Positions 8,914 through 17,452 of a DNA stretch of 64,000 nucleotides are shown in pieces. Positions within the stretch are counted from its first letter, which is position 1, and each line of letters opens with the position of its first letter. The DNA comes from Vibrio hepatarius. GTDB lineage: Bacteria; Pseudomonadota; Gammaproteobacteria; Enterobacterales; Vibrionaceae. The DNA lies in assembly GCF_018860525.1 (NCBI RefSeq), contig NZ_JAHKPM010000008.1, positions 1 through 64,000 of the forward strand. The letters run 5' to 3'. The notes beneath the pieces are model-generated. The model saw nothing but the letters and a program-made list of their open reading frames with translations, had not been told where the DNA came from and did no database searches. Both the position numbers and the translations under genes were made by a program.

Positions 8914-9237
8914 ATGACTCATATTGTGGCAGTAACAGCGTGCCCGTCAGGCGTTGCACATACCTACATGGCAGCAGAAGCTATTGAAGCTGCAGCTAAA
9001 GTAAAAGGTTGGAAATGTAGAGTGGAGACCCAAGGCTCAATTGGTATAGAAAATCAACTCACGGAAGAGGACATTAAGGCAGCAAATATCGTCATTCTAA
9101 CCAAAGACATTGATATTAAAAACAGTCAACGATTTGAAGGTAAAACCATTGTGCGTATTGGTGTAAGCGATGCAGTAAAACGCGCCGACACAGTCTTGAA
9201 TAAAATAGAAGCTCATTTATCCAAATCGACCGCTTAA
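8914..9237 (+). CDS. PTS fructose-type EIIB component
   Basis: 107-aa stand-alone EIIB. The phosphocysteine is Cys10 in TACPSGVAHTYMAAEA, the canonical fructose EIIB active-site loop, followed by VETQGSIG and a Rossmann-like remainder. It accepts phosphate from the EIIA domain encoded across the divergent promoter and passes it to the sugar held in EIIC. It follows EIIC on the same strand. AAGGAACAAGATT before the ATG supplies the ribosome site. Confidence 0.92.
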   Translation: MTHIVAVTACPSGVAHTYMAAEAIEAAAKVKGWKCRVETQGSIGIENQLTEEDIKAANIVILTKDIDIKNSQRFEGKTIVRIGVSDAVKRADTVLNKIEAHLSKSTA

Positions 9238-9375
9238 AGGGTATTAAGACTGCATTATTAATCTGGTTGGGGCTAGGCACTTTTCGCTATCACGTAGGCC
9301 CCTATTGAATTTACATTCGTCTACATAGCTTGAATCTTATCATCCAAGCTATCAAGTCACTGCAGGAGAATCATT

Positions 9376-10233
9376 GTGACTAAAAAAATACTCATTACAG
9401 GCGCAAGGGGCTTTTTCGGCACTCGTTTTATCAATCGATATAAGACGGAATTCAATATACTCGGTTTAGGCTCTGACCAACTTAATATCACAGATAATGA
9501 CTCTGTAGCCAAAGCATTGGCTAAATTTAAGCCTGACTATGTGATTCACGCTGCGGCTATTGCCACTACTGATTTTTGTAATCAACACCCTGACCTTGCC
9601 TACAAGGTAAATGTACAAGGTGCAGTCAACGTTGCAAATGCATGTAAGGCACATGACTCTAAACTTGTTTTTATTTCTACAGAGCAAGTATTTAATGGTA
9701 ACCCTGAAGCGGGTCCATACAGCGAAACGGATCAGCCAATTCCAGATACAGTCTACGGGCATAACAAACTCGAGGCAGAACAAAAGCTGCTCGCTATTCA
9801 TGAGGAAACATGGGTTCTTCGTTTCACATGGTTATTTGGCTTACCAGAGCGTCATACCAGCATTAATCCCAACGTTATATGGAATGCTCTACAAGCGCTC
9901 CTCAATGGCCAAGTGATGAAAGAGCGCAGCAACGAGTTTCGTGGACTCACTTATATTCATGAACTTATTGAGCAATTCCCAAGGATATTTAATATCCCGT
10001 ATGGTATCTATCACACTGGAGCTCATAACTCAGCCAGCAGGTATGAAATAGCACAACACATCCTCACTGAGCTTGGTCAAAAAGCACGTTTACCAGACAT
10101 ACTAGAAGTTAATGATGCGCCAAAAACACGTGATGTACGCTTGAATACGACCAAGCTCGCCCACCACGGTCTGCAATTTACTGAAAGCAAAAATGCCATC
10201 AGTCAGTGCTTAAAAGAATTCCAGTTTAGATAA
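9376..10233 (+). CDS. RmlD-like NAD(P)-dependent sugar reductase (extended SDR)
   Basis: 285-aa extended short-chain dehydrogenase/reductase of the RmlD (dTDP-4-dehydrorhamnose reductase) type. It has the nucleotide-binding start ILITGARGFFGTRF, the NAG-like VIHAAAIA, STEQVFNG, and the catalytic Y-x-x-x-K in VYGHNKLEAE. It uses a GTG start with AGGAG upstream. Between two EIIB genes in a PTS operon it is more likely to reduce or oxidise a free or phosphorylated sugar than a dTDP-sugar, but this is inference from context. Related RmlD-like proteins in other operons act on varied substrates, so the exact reaction is unknown. Confidence 0.75.
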   Translation: MTKKILITGARGFFGTRFINRYKTEFNILGLGSDQLNITDNDSVAKALAKFKPDYVIHAAAIATTDFCNQHPDLAYKVNVQGAVNVANACKAHDSKLVFISTEQVFNGNPEAGPYSETDQPIPDTVYGHNKLEAEQKLLAIHEETWVLRFTWLFGLPERHTSINPNVIWNALQALLNGQVMKERSNEFRGLTYIHELIEQFPRIFNIPYGIYHTGAHNSASRYEIAQHILTELGQKARLPDILEVNDAPKTRDVRLNTTKLAHHGLQFTESKNAISQCLKEFQFR

Positions 10234-10449
10234 ATATATGCAATAGGGAGGGTGATGTTTTCGTTTTCGCAGCTTCATATAGTAAGTTCGGTCTCCCTAA
10301 TTTGATCAGCGTAAAATCTACAATTAAGCGATCTTTGTTCCATTTATATAAACATTAATTAACAACCTGAACACAAACCATGCCGGGTCAGGTCAAATAG
10401 CAGTGCAATCATTGGGCATCACCACACAACCAAAACAAGGAACGCCAAT

Positions 10450-10785
10450 TTGAAAATCGTGGGAGTTACCGCATGTATTAGTGGCGTAGCACATACCTAT
10501 ATGGCCGCCGAAGTACTTGAAAAAACATGCAAGAAAGCGGGCTACAACATCTCGGTTGAAACCCAAGGCGCACTTGGCAGTGAAAATCACCTTGAAGAAA
10601 ACGTGATAAGTGACGCAGATGTGGCCGTTATTATCGCAGATATCAATATCGAGGGGGTTGAACGATTTAGTCATACACGCATAGTCCGTTGCTCCATCGC
10701 GCATTTTTTAAAAAACAGTAGTCATGTGTTACAGGCTATTGAAAAAATACGTAATGCTCCACCCAATGCCGAATTGATCCTTTAA
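10450..10785 (+). CDS. second fructose-type EIIB-like protein
   Basis: 111-aa protein with a second EIIB phosphocysteine loop, Cys9 in VTACISGVAHTYMAAEV, and VETQGALGSEN. Clearly a paralogue of the 8914..9237 EIIB, with a diverged C-terminal half. The start is TTG at 10450 with AAGGA eight bases upstream. It is separated from the reductase gene by about 216 bases and its stop overlaps the convergent AraC gene by four bases. It may be a second subunit as in two-EIIB fructose systems, or a regulatory partner; only one EIIC is present here. Confidence 0.8.
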   Translation: MKIVGVTACISGVAHTYMAAEVLEKTCKKAGYNISVETQGALGSENHLEENVISDADVAVIIADINIEGVERFSHTRIVRCSIAHFLKNSSHVLQAIEKIRNAPPNAELIL

Positions 10786-11651
10786 CTCCCTACTTTGATG
10801 CTAGAGCTTAGATACTGCGTGCGATACTCAGATGGAGATCGTGCGGTTTGATTTCTAAAGACTCGACAAAAATAATTACTGTCCTTAAATCCACAGCGAT
10901 GCGCCACTTCCTTAACCTTCATATCGTACGCAATGAGTAAGTACTTTGCCCGTTCAAGTCGAACATGATTCAGGTATTCGTTAAATTTAAGTTGGCCTTC
11001 TTTTTGAAACAATTGCGATAAGTAATTAGGAGAGACATAGAAGTGCTGGGCTACAGATTCGCGTGTCAGTGGTTCATGATAATGCTGCTCTAAATGCTCC
11101 CTCACCGCTTCAAAAAGTGCGTGACTTTTCGAGATGTTTTCAACTGGCCTTTCAATAAGATCAAGGATATGGCTAAGCAAGCTGCTGATCAACAAACGTT
11201 TCGTCTCTTGACTTTCAGGCTGCTTAATAGCTTCTTCTATCGCATTGAGAATGCAAGCCCCAATTCTTGGGCCGCGACGAAAAACACTTTCTTTAATCGC
11301 CGAGTCAAACTGAACACCATCCCAGCTTAGTAAACTCATACCAAAGCTTTGTTTACCCGCCATAACTGTCAGGGTTACAACAGGCTTGTCCCACAGAGGT
11401 TTATTCCAGCTTTCTGCGGGCAAATACAACACGCCCCCTTGCTTTAAGGTACAGCGAGTGTCGACCCCTTGACTGTTACCTACCTCCATATCTAACTCAC
11501 CTATCAATACCATTTCTACACGTGGAAAATGAACCTGATAGGCTAACTGAGGTGGTTTAGGTAAGCTGCCTGCAAAATAAACATTACTAATATTTTCGGT
11601 ATGCTTCGCATAGTGATTTAGAGCTTCATGTAAATATTTTTTATCTAGCAT
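10782..11651 (-). CDS. AraC-family transcriptional regulator of the PTS locus
   Basis: 289-aa regulator. Residues 1-150 form a cupin-like sensor domain (FPRVEMVLIGELDMEV, GGVLYLPAESWNKP). The C-terminal 100 residues carry the AraC double helix-turn-helix: LTRESVAQHFYVSPNYLSQL, then VKEVAHRCGFKDSNYFCRVF with the P-x-EYR end. It stands divergent from the dioxygenase gene, with an operator copy in the shared gap, and convergent with the second EIIB. It is therefore the likely activator acting at the three operator copies (7414, 7631, 11791). The ligand is probably the incoming sugar or its phosphate, not determinable here. Confidence 0.88.
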   Translation of the reverse strand: MLDKKYLHEALNHYAKHTENISNVYFAGSLPKPPQLAYQVHFPRVEMVLIGELDMEVGNSQGVDTRCTLKQGGVLYLPAESWNKPLWDKPVVTLTVMAGKQSFGMSLLSWDGVQFDSAIKESVFRRGPRIGACILNAIEEAIKQPESQETKRLLISSLLSHILDLIERPVENISKSHALFEAVREHLEQHYHEPLTRESVAQHFYVSPNYLSQLFQKEGQLKFNEYLNHVRLERAKYLLIAYDMKVKEVAHRCGFKDSNYFCRVFRNQTARSPSEYRTQYLSSSIKVGS

Positions 11652-11790
11652 AATCGATAATTATGTCTTGTGTATGAGGTAGCAACCTTCTCTATTTTAA
11701 CGCTTGAAGCGTTGCTCTGTTTGCCTTTGAATACGATAATCGAACCGATAAAAATAGCATACGTTTTAAATCACACTTTCCATTAAAGCC

Positions 11791-11826
11791 AACAAAAATC
11801 CAGCTTTTCGAACAATTACCCTGCTT
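11791..11826 (+). promoter_or_regulatory. putative AraC-type operator, copy C (tandem half-sites)
   Basis: Half-sites AACAAAAATCCAGC (11791) and AACAATTACCCTGC (11811) are direct repeats exactly 20 bases apart. The first matches the cores of copies A and B upstream of the PTS genes. It lies about 100 bases upstream of the dioxygenase start and points toward it, in the gap shared with the regulator gene. Confidence 0.65.
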
Positions 11827-11895
11827 AAATACTTTGCTCAGTCTATTAACTTGGTTATCGAAGTCAGAACCCAATAACTTGAGAAGGTACCCATT

Positions 11896-12663
11896 ATGAC
11901 ACAAACCGCTCAACAATATTTAAGCGCACTAGGTGCTGACCTAGAACTTCCTGAAAAGTTGAAACAAGAACTCGACACTCTTGGGTTCACTATCATCGAG
12001 AATGTAGTGGATGCAGACTGGCTCGAAGAAATGCGTCGCACCATTGACATGTTAGTTGATCGCGAAGGTGAAAACCTCGCCATTGAGCATCATCAAGAAG
12101 AAGGGGTGACCAGAGTTGCCAACCTTATCAATAAAGGAACGGTGTGGGAAAAAGTCTGGGCGCACCCACTAGCACTTGCAGCATGTAAGCACATTTTTGC
12201 CGGTGGCTTCAAAATCTCAAGTCTTAATGCTCGAGAGGCACATCCAGACTGCGGCCATCAACCACTCCATGCCGATTGGAAAAAACCACGACCGGACTTT
12301 CCCAAAGTCCACCTAGTCAATTCAATTTGGGCAATAGACGACTTAACACGTGAAAATGGTGCACCACGAATTATACCTAGTACCCACCTACGTAAAGAGT
12401 TGCCGGAAGATGTGCTAGACAACGTTGACGGCGAGCACCCAGATCAAGTCTATCTAGAGTGTCCAGCTGGCAGTGTAATGATATTTAACGCACACACGTG
12501 GCATAGCGGAACAATCAACTATTCAGGGGCGCGCCGTCGAGTATTACATGGTTTGTATATTGACCGTGATGATGTGCCTCAGCAAGACCAAAAAAAATGG
12601 CTCTCTGAATACACGGCAAGCCGATTAACCCCCGCACAGAAGTGGCTTTTAGATGTCGATTAA
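11896..12663 (+). CDS. phytanoyl-CoA dioxygenase (PhyH)-family Fe(II)/2-oxoglutarate oxygenase
   Basis: 255-aa oxygenase. The iron facial triad is visible as H125-x-D127 (PLHADWKK) and distal H203 (HTWHSGTINYS). Arg213-215 (GARRRV) is placed to bind 2-oxoglutarate. PhyH-family enzymes hydroxylate small molecules, sometimes leading to dealkylation. Here the gene is first in a unit with manA and is preceded by the locus operator, so it probably hydroxylates or demethylates the imported sugar or a derivative. That substrate is inference. An oxygenase inside a PTS regulon is unusual. Confidence 0.85.
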   Translation: MTQTAQQYLSALGADLELPEKLKQELDTLGFTIIENVVDADWLEEMRRTIDMLVDREGENLAIEHHQEEGVTRVANLINKGTVWEKVWAHPLALAACKHIFAGGFKISSLNAREAHPDCGHQPLHADWKKPRPDFPKVHLVNSIWAIDDLTRENGAPRIIPSTHLRKELPEDVLDNVDGEHPDQVYLECPAGSVMIFNAHTWHSGTINYSGARRRVLHGLYIDRDDVPQQDQKKWLSEYTASRLTPAQKWLLDVD

Positions 12664-12712
12664 TAGTCGCTTTTATTCATTCGTAGTTGGTAAGAATTGA
12701 GGAATAACTTCC

Positions 12713-13900
12713 ATGTCTGTCTATAAGCTCAATAATGTCATTCAAACCTATTCGTGGGGAAGTATAAGGTCGTTGCATGAGATGTTTAATATCGAAAACC
12801 CTGACCATATGCCGCAAGCCGAAATGTGGATGGGAGCTCACCCGCTTGGGTGCTCTCGTATTTCGGAACAAGGCATTAGTCTCACCGATTTGCTGACTAA
12901 AAACTCAACCACTATGCTCGGAAGCTATACCGCAATGCGCTACGGAGAACTTCCCTATTTGCTTAAGGTTATCGCGGCAGATTCACCGCTATCTATCCAA
13001 GTGCACCCAAATAAACAACAAGCCGAGACAGGTTTCCAACGGGAAAATGAGCTTAGCATCCCCATTAACGCCAATCATCGCAACTACAAAGACGCCAACC
13101 ATAAACCTGAGCTCGTCTATGCTTTAACGTTTTTTTCTGCTTTAAATGGTTTTAGGCCTATTGATGAAATCATTCACCTGTTTGAAGAAGCAAATATTGA
13201 TACTTTAAGGCCATTTCTTCAAATGCTAATAAACCACCCTAATGAAACTAGCCTTCGTTCTTTTTTTAAAGAGATAATGACCCTAACAAATCACGAGAAA
13301 CAAAACGCGCTGTCTGAAATTAAACGTGCGATTGAAACACCTCCCAAAAGTCGTTTGGCAAGAGAAGCATGGCAGACGACAAAAATAGTAATGACTCACT
13401 ATCAGAACGATATGGGACTATTTGCACCTTTATTGCTAAACATTGTTGAATTAGCGCCCGGAGAAGCCATGTTTCTTCATGCTCAAACACCTCATGCCTA
13501 TCTATCAGGAACCGCTTTAGAAATCATGGCCAACTCAGACAACGTACTAAGAGCAGGCCTTACTACAAAACACATTGATATCAAAGAGCTTATCAATAAC
13601 CTGTCTGTAAAGCCGACTCAAGCTTCGCGCTTAATTATGTCGCCAATAGAAAAACCTTTTCGGCTCACTTATCCTATCCCTGTTGATGATTTTTGTTTTG
13701 ATATTGTGTTATCAACAACCGAGCAGCAAGTCTTCTATATAAGAAGCGCAGAAGTACTGTTCTGCATCGAAGGGCAAATACTGATTGAGGCAGAACAGCA
13801 TTCATTGAGGTTAGAAAAGGGAGAGTCTGCATTTGTCACCTGTGATTGTCACTCATATTACATCAGTGGTGTTGGTAAACTTGCACGGGCATACAACTAG
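12713..13900 (+). CDS. manA: mannose-6-phosphate isomerase, class I
   Basis: 395-aa zinc isomerase interconverting mannose 6-phosphate and fructose 6-phosphate. The metal site is seen as Q96 and H98 in SIQVHPNKQQA and E133 in HKPELVYAL, with the later His in FLHAQTPHAYLSG. The C-terminal cupin (FYIRSAEVLFCIEGQI) is intact. Length equals E. coli ManA (391). It starts 49 bases after the dioxygenase stop with GAGGAA upstream. In this locus it is probably a catabolic paralogue feeding mannose-type phosphate into fructose 6-phosphate. Confidence 0.92.
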   Translation: MSVYKLNNVIQTYSWGSIRSLHEMFNIENPDHMPQAEMWMGAHPLGCSRISEQGISLTDLLTKNSTTMLGSYTAMRYGELPYLLKVIAADSPLSIQVHPNKQQAETGFQRENELSIPINANHRNYKDANHKPELVYALTFFSALNGFRPIDEIIHLFEEANIDTLRPFLQMLINHPNETSLRSFFKEIMTLTNHEKQNALSEIKRAIETPPKSRLAREAWQTTKIVMTHYQNDMGLFAPLLLNIVELAPGEAMFLHAQTPHAYLSGTALEIMANSDNVLRAGLTTKHIDIKELINNLSVKPTQASRLIMSPIEKPFRLTYPIPVDDFCFDIVLSTTEQQVFYIRSAEVLFCIEGQILIEAEQHSLRLEKGESAFVTCDCHSYYISGVGKLARAYN

Positions 13901-13956
13901 AACATTTAAAAAGATCTAGCAATTGCACTATTTGAGAGAAATAATATTTTCTACAA

Positions 13957-13989
13957 ATACAACAAACCCCAGCATTTCTACTGGGGTTT
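13957..13989 (-). terminator. terminator of the tRNA-Ser gene
   Basis: Stem AAACCCCAG / CTGGGGTTT with an 8-base loop (13964-13989). The T-rich tail GTTTGTTGT is on the minus strand, directly beyond the tRNA 3' end. It may also stop manA transcription on the plus strand. Confidence 0.7.
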
Positions 13990-13995
13990 AAAATG

Positions 13996-14083
13996 TGGCG
14001 GTGAGTGAGAGATTCGAACTCTCGATACGTTGCCGTATACACACTTTCCAGGCGTGCTCCTTCAGCCACTCGGACAACTCACC
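13996..14083 (-). tRNA. tRNA-Ser(GGA)
   Basis: 88-nt cloverleaf with acceptor arms GGTGAGT / ACTCACC, the encoded CCA end, anticodon GGA (minus strand, 14047-14049) in CTGGAAA, a long variable arm typical of class II serine tRNAs, and the T loop GTTCGAATC. It reads UCC/UCU codons. Confidence 0.96.
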
Positions 14084-14123
14084 AAATCGAATTTTGGTTG
14101 GTTTCGCTTACCAACGAGGCGCT

Positions 14124-14152
14124 AATTTAATGATTCTATTGGAGTAGGTCAA
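14124..14152 (-). promoter_or_regulatory. sigma-70 promoter of tRNA-Ser
   Basis: On the minus strand TTGACC (14147-14152), a 17-base spacer, then TAAATT (14124-14129), followed by a GC-rich discriminator (GCGCC). This is the arrangement of stringently controlled stable-RNA promoters. Confidence 0.65.
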
Positions 14153-14206
14153 GCCTATTAGTTAAAAAAAGTCTTACTCAATGATTGTTTGATTATTTAA
14201 TAACTG

Positions 14207-14233
14207 ATTAGAGCGGATTTTATCCGCTCTAAT
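14207..14233 (-). terminator. terminator-like hairpin after the histidine kinase gene
   Basis: Perfect 11-bp stem ATTAGAGCGGA / TCCGCTCTAAT with a 5-base loop, 22 bases past the kinase stop. No clear T tract follows, so its strength is uncertain. Confidence 0.5.
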
Positions 14234-14255
14234 GTATAAGGTATATGATTAAAAG

Positions 14256-16685
14256 CTAATCTTGGTGAGTATTAAGTGAGACGGTAAGTACGTCCAAATC
14301 TGATTGGGTAGGTACTTCTCCGTGGGACAATTTTTCCTGTACAGCATTAAGCGTTTGCACAAGTAAAACATCTTTTAGGTCAGCCAGTTCAGTTCTTAAC
14401 CTCTGAAAATACTCTTCAGCAAGGGGAATATCTTTGTCTTCTAATGCCATGAATAGGTTAACTAGCAAAGGTTCCATCTGCTGTGGTTTCGCGTCTTTTC
14501 TTGCCAGTAGACCAGGCTTATATTGATAAAGCCTGTCAGAGAAACGATATAACGCATCATCGAGCTCAGTTTCATCAATAGGTTTTGAAATGACGTAATC
14601 TACCCCAGAACCAACCATGCGTTCACGCGTCTCTTTAAATACATCAGCGGTACAACCAAGTATAACGATTTTGGTTTTAGAGCTAGTGAGCGCTCGAATG
14701 GCAATCGTTGCTTCAACACCATCCATAATCGGCATGTGGTTATCCATAAGGATAAGATCGTAATTATGGTTCACTATTTTTTCGACGCAAATCTCCCCAT
14801 TCTCAGCGACCTCACACTCAAACCCTTTGCTGGTCATAAAGGTATTCATAATTATCGCATTGGTTCGATTGTCTTCGACAATCAGTGCTTTAAGACCTTG
14901 GTAATTGAGGTTTTCATGTTCTTTGATATCCAGTAAACGAGGCTCACACTGCTCCATCTCAAGTGTCACTCTAAAACTGGTACCAATACCCACTTCACTA
15001 GTGACCGTTATCTCCCCATTCATGAGTTCACATATTTGTTTTACTATCGCGAGACCAAGACCAGTTCCACCAAAGCGTCTTGTCGTCGACGATTCAGCTT
15101 GTTCAAAAGGGTTGAAAATTTTGTTATGAGCATCTTTAGCTATACCTATTCCGGTGTCTCGGACTTTAATTTCTAGGAAATTACGTCCCTCTTGCTTAAT
15201 TTCCCGAAAATAGACTTCTACGTAGCCACGTGAAGTAAATTTCACCGCATTATTGAGCAGGTTAAACAGCACTTGGCGCAAACGTGCTTTGTCAGATAAA
15301 TACCACCGCCCTTTAAAGACCTCGGAGTACACTTTAAACTGCAGACCTTTTTCAGAACACAATGTAAAGTATACGCTGTTCACACTGCCTAAAATAGATT
15401 CAAGCGGAAATGGATGTTTTTCAAGCTCTAAATACCCTTGCTCGATTTTTGAAAAGTCCAAAATCTCATTCAGTAACGTCATCATATGATCGCCCGAGTC
15501 ATACAGGGTTTTCATATGTTTAAGCTGTTCTTGGCTCAAGTCTGTTTTCATCAGTATTTGCGCCGTGCCAAGTACACCATTCATAGGAGTTCGTATTTCA
15601 TGCGATAGCGTCGCTAAAAAAGCACTCTTTGCCTTGGTCGATATTTGAGCTTTTTGTTTTTCTTGCTCTAGGAATTTTGTCTTTTGATTGAAAGTGTCTA
15701 TTAGTTGGCGTATTTCATCTTGGCTATTATAGCGAATATGGATTGAGCCTCCGGCACGAGAGTTATTTACTTTTTCAGCAATGAGTACAATCGGAGAGAT
15801 CAAAAAGCGGTTAATAAGCACATAGCCCATCATGACGCATGCCAGCATAATAGGAATAATACCTGCTTCAACCTTGGTTACCACATTGAAGGCTTCTTCA
15901 TCAACGAATCGATTGGAGTTGACGACATCAATATACCATTGAAAATCACCAAACTCCGTACTGCCCATATAGATATCTTTGACAACTTGGAAGTTGTAGT
16001 CTGTTATCACATCACCGTATGAATCTTTAAGTACAACTCCTAATTCATATTCTTGAGCATGTTTATTAATGAACTCGATAAGGCTTTCCAACGAGATATC
16101 AATGGTCGCCACTCCTCCCGGAGCACCATCGATAAAATATGACGACGACGCCGTAATCATTTGAACATGAGTAAACGGATCAATATAAACTTGTGACCAA
16201 ATCACCGTCCCCGCAGGCTGATCAACCACAGAGGTATACCAAGATTCTTTATCGTAGCCACCAGACTCAGGATTATCCCAAGAGAAAACCTGATCCACCT
16301 GACCATCTCGAGCTCGGTTAAAGAATAAGCTCTTGTAAGCTTTATTTGGGTTAATGGAATACGGAATTGGCCATAGCCCACCACTCACAACGACGCCATC
16401 AAGCACTGAAAATAACTCAAATAACATTTCTGCTTGATGCTCCTGAGAGTCAGCGGTATTTCCAATGCCGACAACGCTCTGCAATATGCCAACAGAGCTA
16501 TTAAGCGGCTCTTCAATCTCAGCTGCTATCAGTTCTGTTCGTAAGTCGAGATTCTTTTCCAACTGATCTCGAATTGGAGGCTCAACAACTAGATAACTCA
16601 CTGATCCTATGATGGCAATCACTATGACTAAATAGACTGTGAGAGCTAAAAAACTTTTTCTTTTTAGCGAAGAACGTATTTCCAT
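14256..16685 (-). CDS. hybrid sensor histidine kinase with dCache sensor and receiver
   Basis: 809-aa membrane kinase. Membrane helix 1 (about 13-33) and helix 2 (about 275-297) bracket a large periplasmic sensor with dCache features (WYTSVVDQPAGTVIWSQVY, GVATIDISLESL). A HAMP-like linker follows, then HisKA with phospho-acceptor His362 (SHEIRTPMNG), HATPase with N-box NNAVKF (479-484) and glycine boxes DTGIGI and GGTGLGL, and a receiver with Asp648 (LILMDNHMP). No histidine phosphotransfer domain is seen at the C-terminus, so an external Hpt protein is expected. No cognate regulator is adjacent. The ligand is unknown; dCache sensors bind small organic ligands. Confidence 0.88.
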   Translation of the reverse strand: MEIRSSLKRKSFLALTVYLVIVIAIIGSVSYLVVEPPIRDQLEKNLDLRTELIAAEIEEPLNSSVGILQSVVGIGNTADSQEHQAEMLFELFSVLDGVVVSGGLWPIPYSINPNKAYKSLFFNRARDGQVDQVFSWDNPESGGYDKESWYTSVVDQPAGTVIWSQVYIDPFTHVQMITASSSYFIDGAPGGVATIDISLESLIEFINKHAQEYELGVVLKDSYGDVITDYNFQVVKDIYMGSTEFGDFQWYIDVVNSNRFVDEEAFNVVTKVEAGIIPIMLACVMMGYVLINRFLISPIVLIAEKVNNSRAGGSIHIRYNSQDEIRQLIDTFNQKTKFLEQEKQKAQISTKAKSAFLATLSHEIRTPMNGVLGTAQILMKTDLSQEQLKHMKTLYDSGDHMMTLLNEILDFSKIEQGYLELEKHPFPLESILGSVNSVYFTLCSEKGLQFKVYSEVFKGRWYLSDKARLRQVLFNLLNNAVKFTSRGYVEVYFREIKQEGRNFLEIKVRDTGIGIAKDAHNKIFNPFEQAESSTTRRFGGTGLGLAIVKQICELMNGEITVTSEVGIGTSFRVTLEMEQCEPRLLDIKEHENLNYQGLKALIVEDNRTNAIIMNTFMTSKGFECEVAENGEICVEKIVNHNYDLILMDNHMPIMDGVEATIAIRALTSSKTKIVILGCTADVFKETRERMVGSGVDYVISKPIDETELDDALYRFSDRLYQYKPGLLARKDAKPQQMEPLLVNLFMALEDKDIPLAEEYFQRLRTELADLKDVLLVQTLNAVQEKLSHGEVPTQSDLDVLTVSLNTHQD

Positions 16686-16807
16686 AAGCCTTTGAATTTT
16701 TACTGTTTCGATTAAATTATAGCGAATATACGCAAGCTGTGGCCTTTTTATGTCTAGTTTGGGCTGTTATTATTACCCCAAATTGATATGACCGTTTGGT
16801 ATTTATT

Positions 16808-17374
16808 TTGACTTTAAACGAAATACTCGCCCAACCAGAGCTAAAAGATAAGCTAATCAACGAACCTAAAACCCAAGGTTTTGTTACTGCGATGGCCGCC
16901 GCACCTAACATTCTTCCTCCTCAAGAATGGATTCCACTTTTATGGGGAGGTGACGAAGTTGCCCCGTTCACCGATGGTGAACAACTCGAAAGTTACATTG
17001 AATTAATTATCGCAATGTGGAATCAATGTCGCCCAGATTTGCTTGAAGATCAATGGGTATGGCCACAAGAATGTAAACTGGATGACGCTGATATTGTTAA
17101 TCAAGAAGCGCGTGATTTTTGTGAAGGCTTGCTGCAAGGCTGGCAACTAACCAAAGATGACTGGCAATCGATAATGCCTGAAGACAGTGAGGATAACGCA
17201 TTACTTGGTGGCGTGCTGTTATCTATTAGTATGTTGTATGATCCTGAGACCTGTTTAGCCACGCTCGCTGAACAAGGGGTTGAAGGGCTAGAGCAATTTG
17301 AAGAAATCTTCAATGCTATTCCAGCCATGCTATGTGGGCTCACAGGTCGCGGTGCCCTTCTCATTGAACGATGA
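16808..17374 (+). CDS. UPF0149 (YgfB/YecA-like) family protein
   Basis: 188-aa acidic protein of the UPF0149 family, recognised from KTQGFVTAMAAAPNILPPQEW, the LLWGGDEVAPF block, FCEGLLQGWQL and DNALLGGVLLSISMLYDPE. It lacks the C-terminal SEC-C zinc tail of longer YecA proteins. No ATG is available: TTG codons at 16796 and 16808 are the options. I prefer 16808 because the family begins near TLNEIL; the ribosome site is weak for both. The molecular role is not established for this branch. Confidence 0.8.
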   Translation: MTLNEILAQPELKDKLINEPKTQGFVTAMAAAPNILPPQEWIPLLWGGDEVAPFTDGEQLESYIELIIAMWNQCRPDLLEDQWVWPQECKLDDADIVNQEARDFCEGLLQGWQLTKDDWQSIMPEDSEDNALLGGVLLSISMLYDPETCLATLAEQGVEGLEQFEEIFNAIPAMLCGLTGRGALLIER

Positions 17375-17386
17375 TATATAATCAAT

Positions 17387-17418
17387 AAAGCTGGCGCTTT
17401 GAATGCGCCAGCTTTTTA
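17387..17418. terminator. bidirectional terminator
   Basis: Stem AAAGCTGGCGC / GCGCCAGCTTT with a 7-base loop and T tracts on both sides. It lies between the convergent UPF0149 and protease genes. Confidence 0.85.
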
Positions 17419-17452
17419 TTTTCATCCATGAACAACAGCTAAAAACTTAAGA

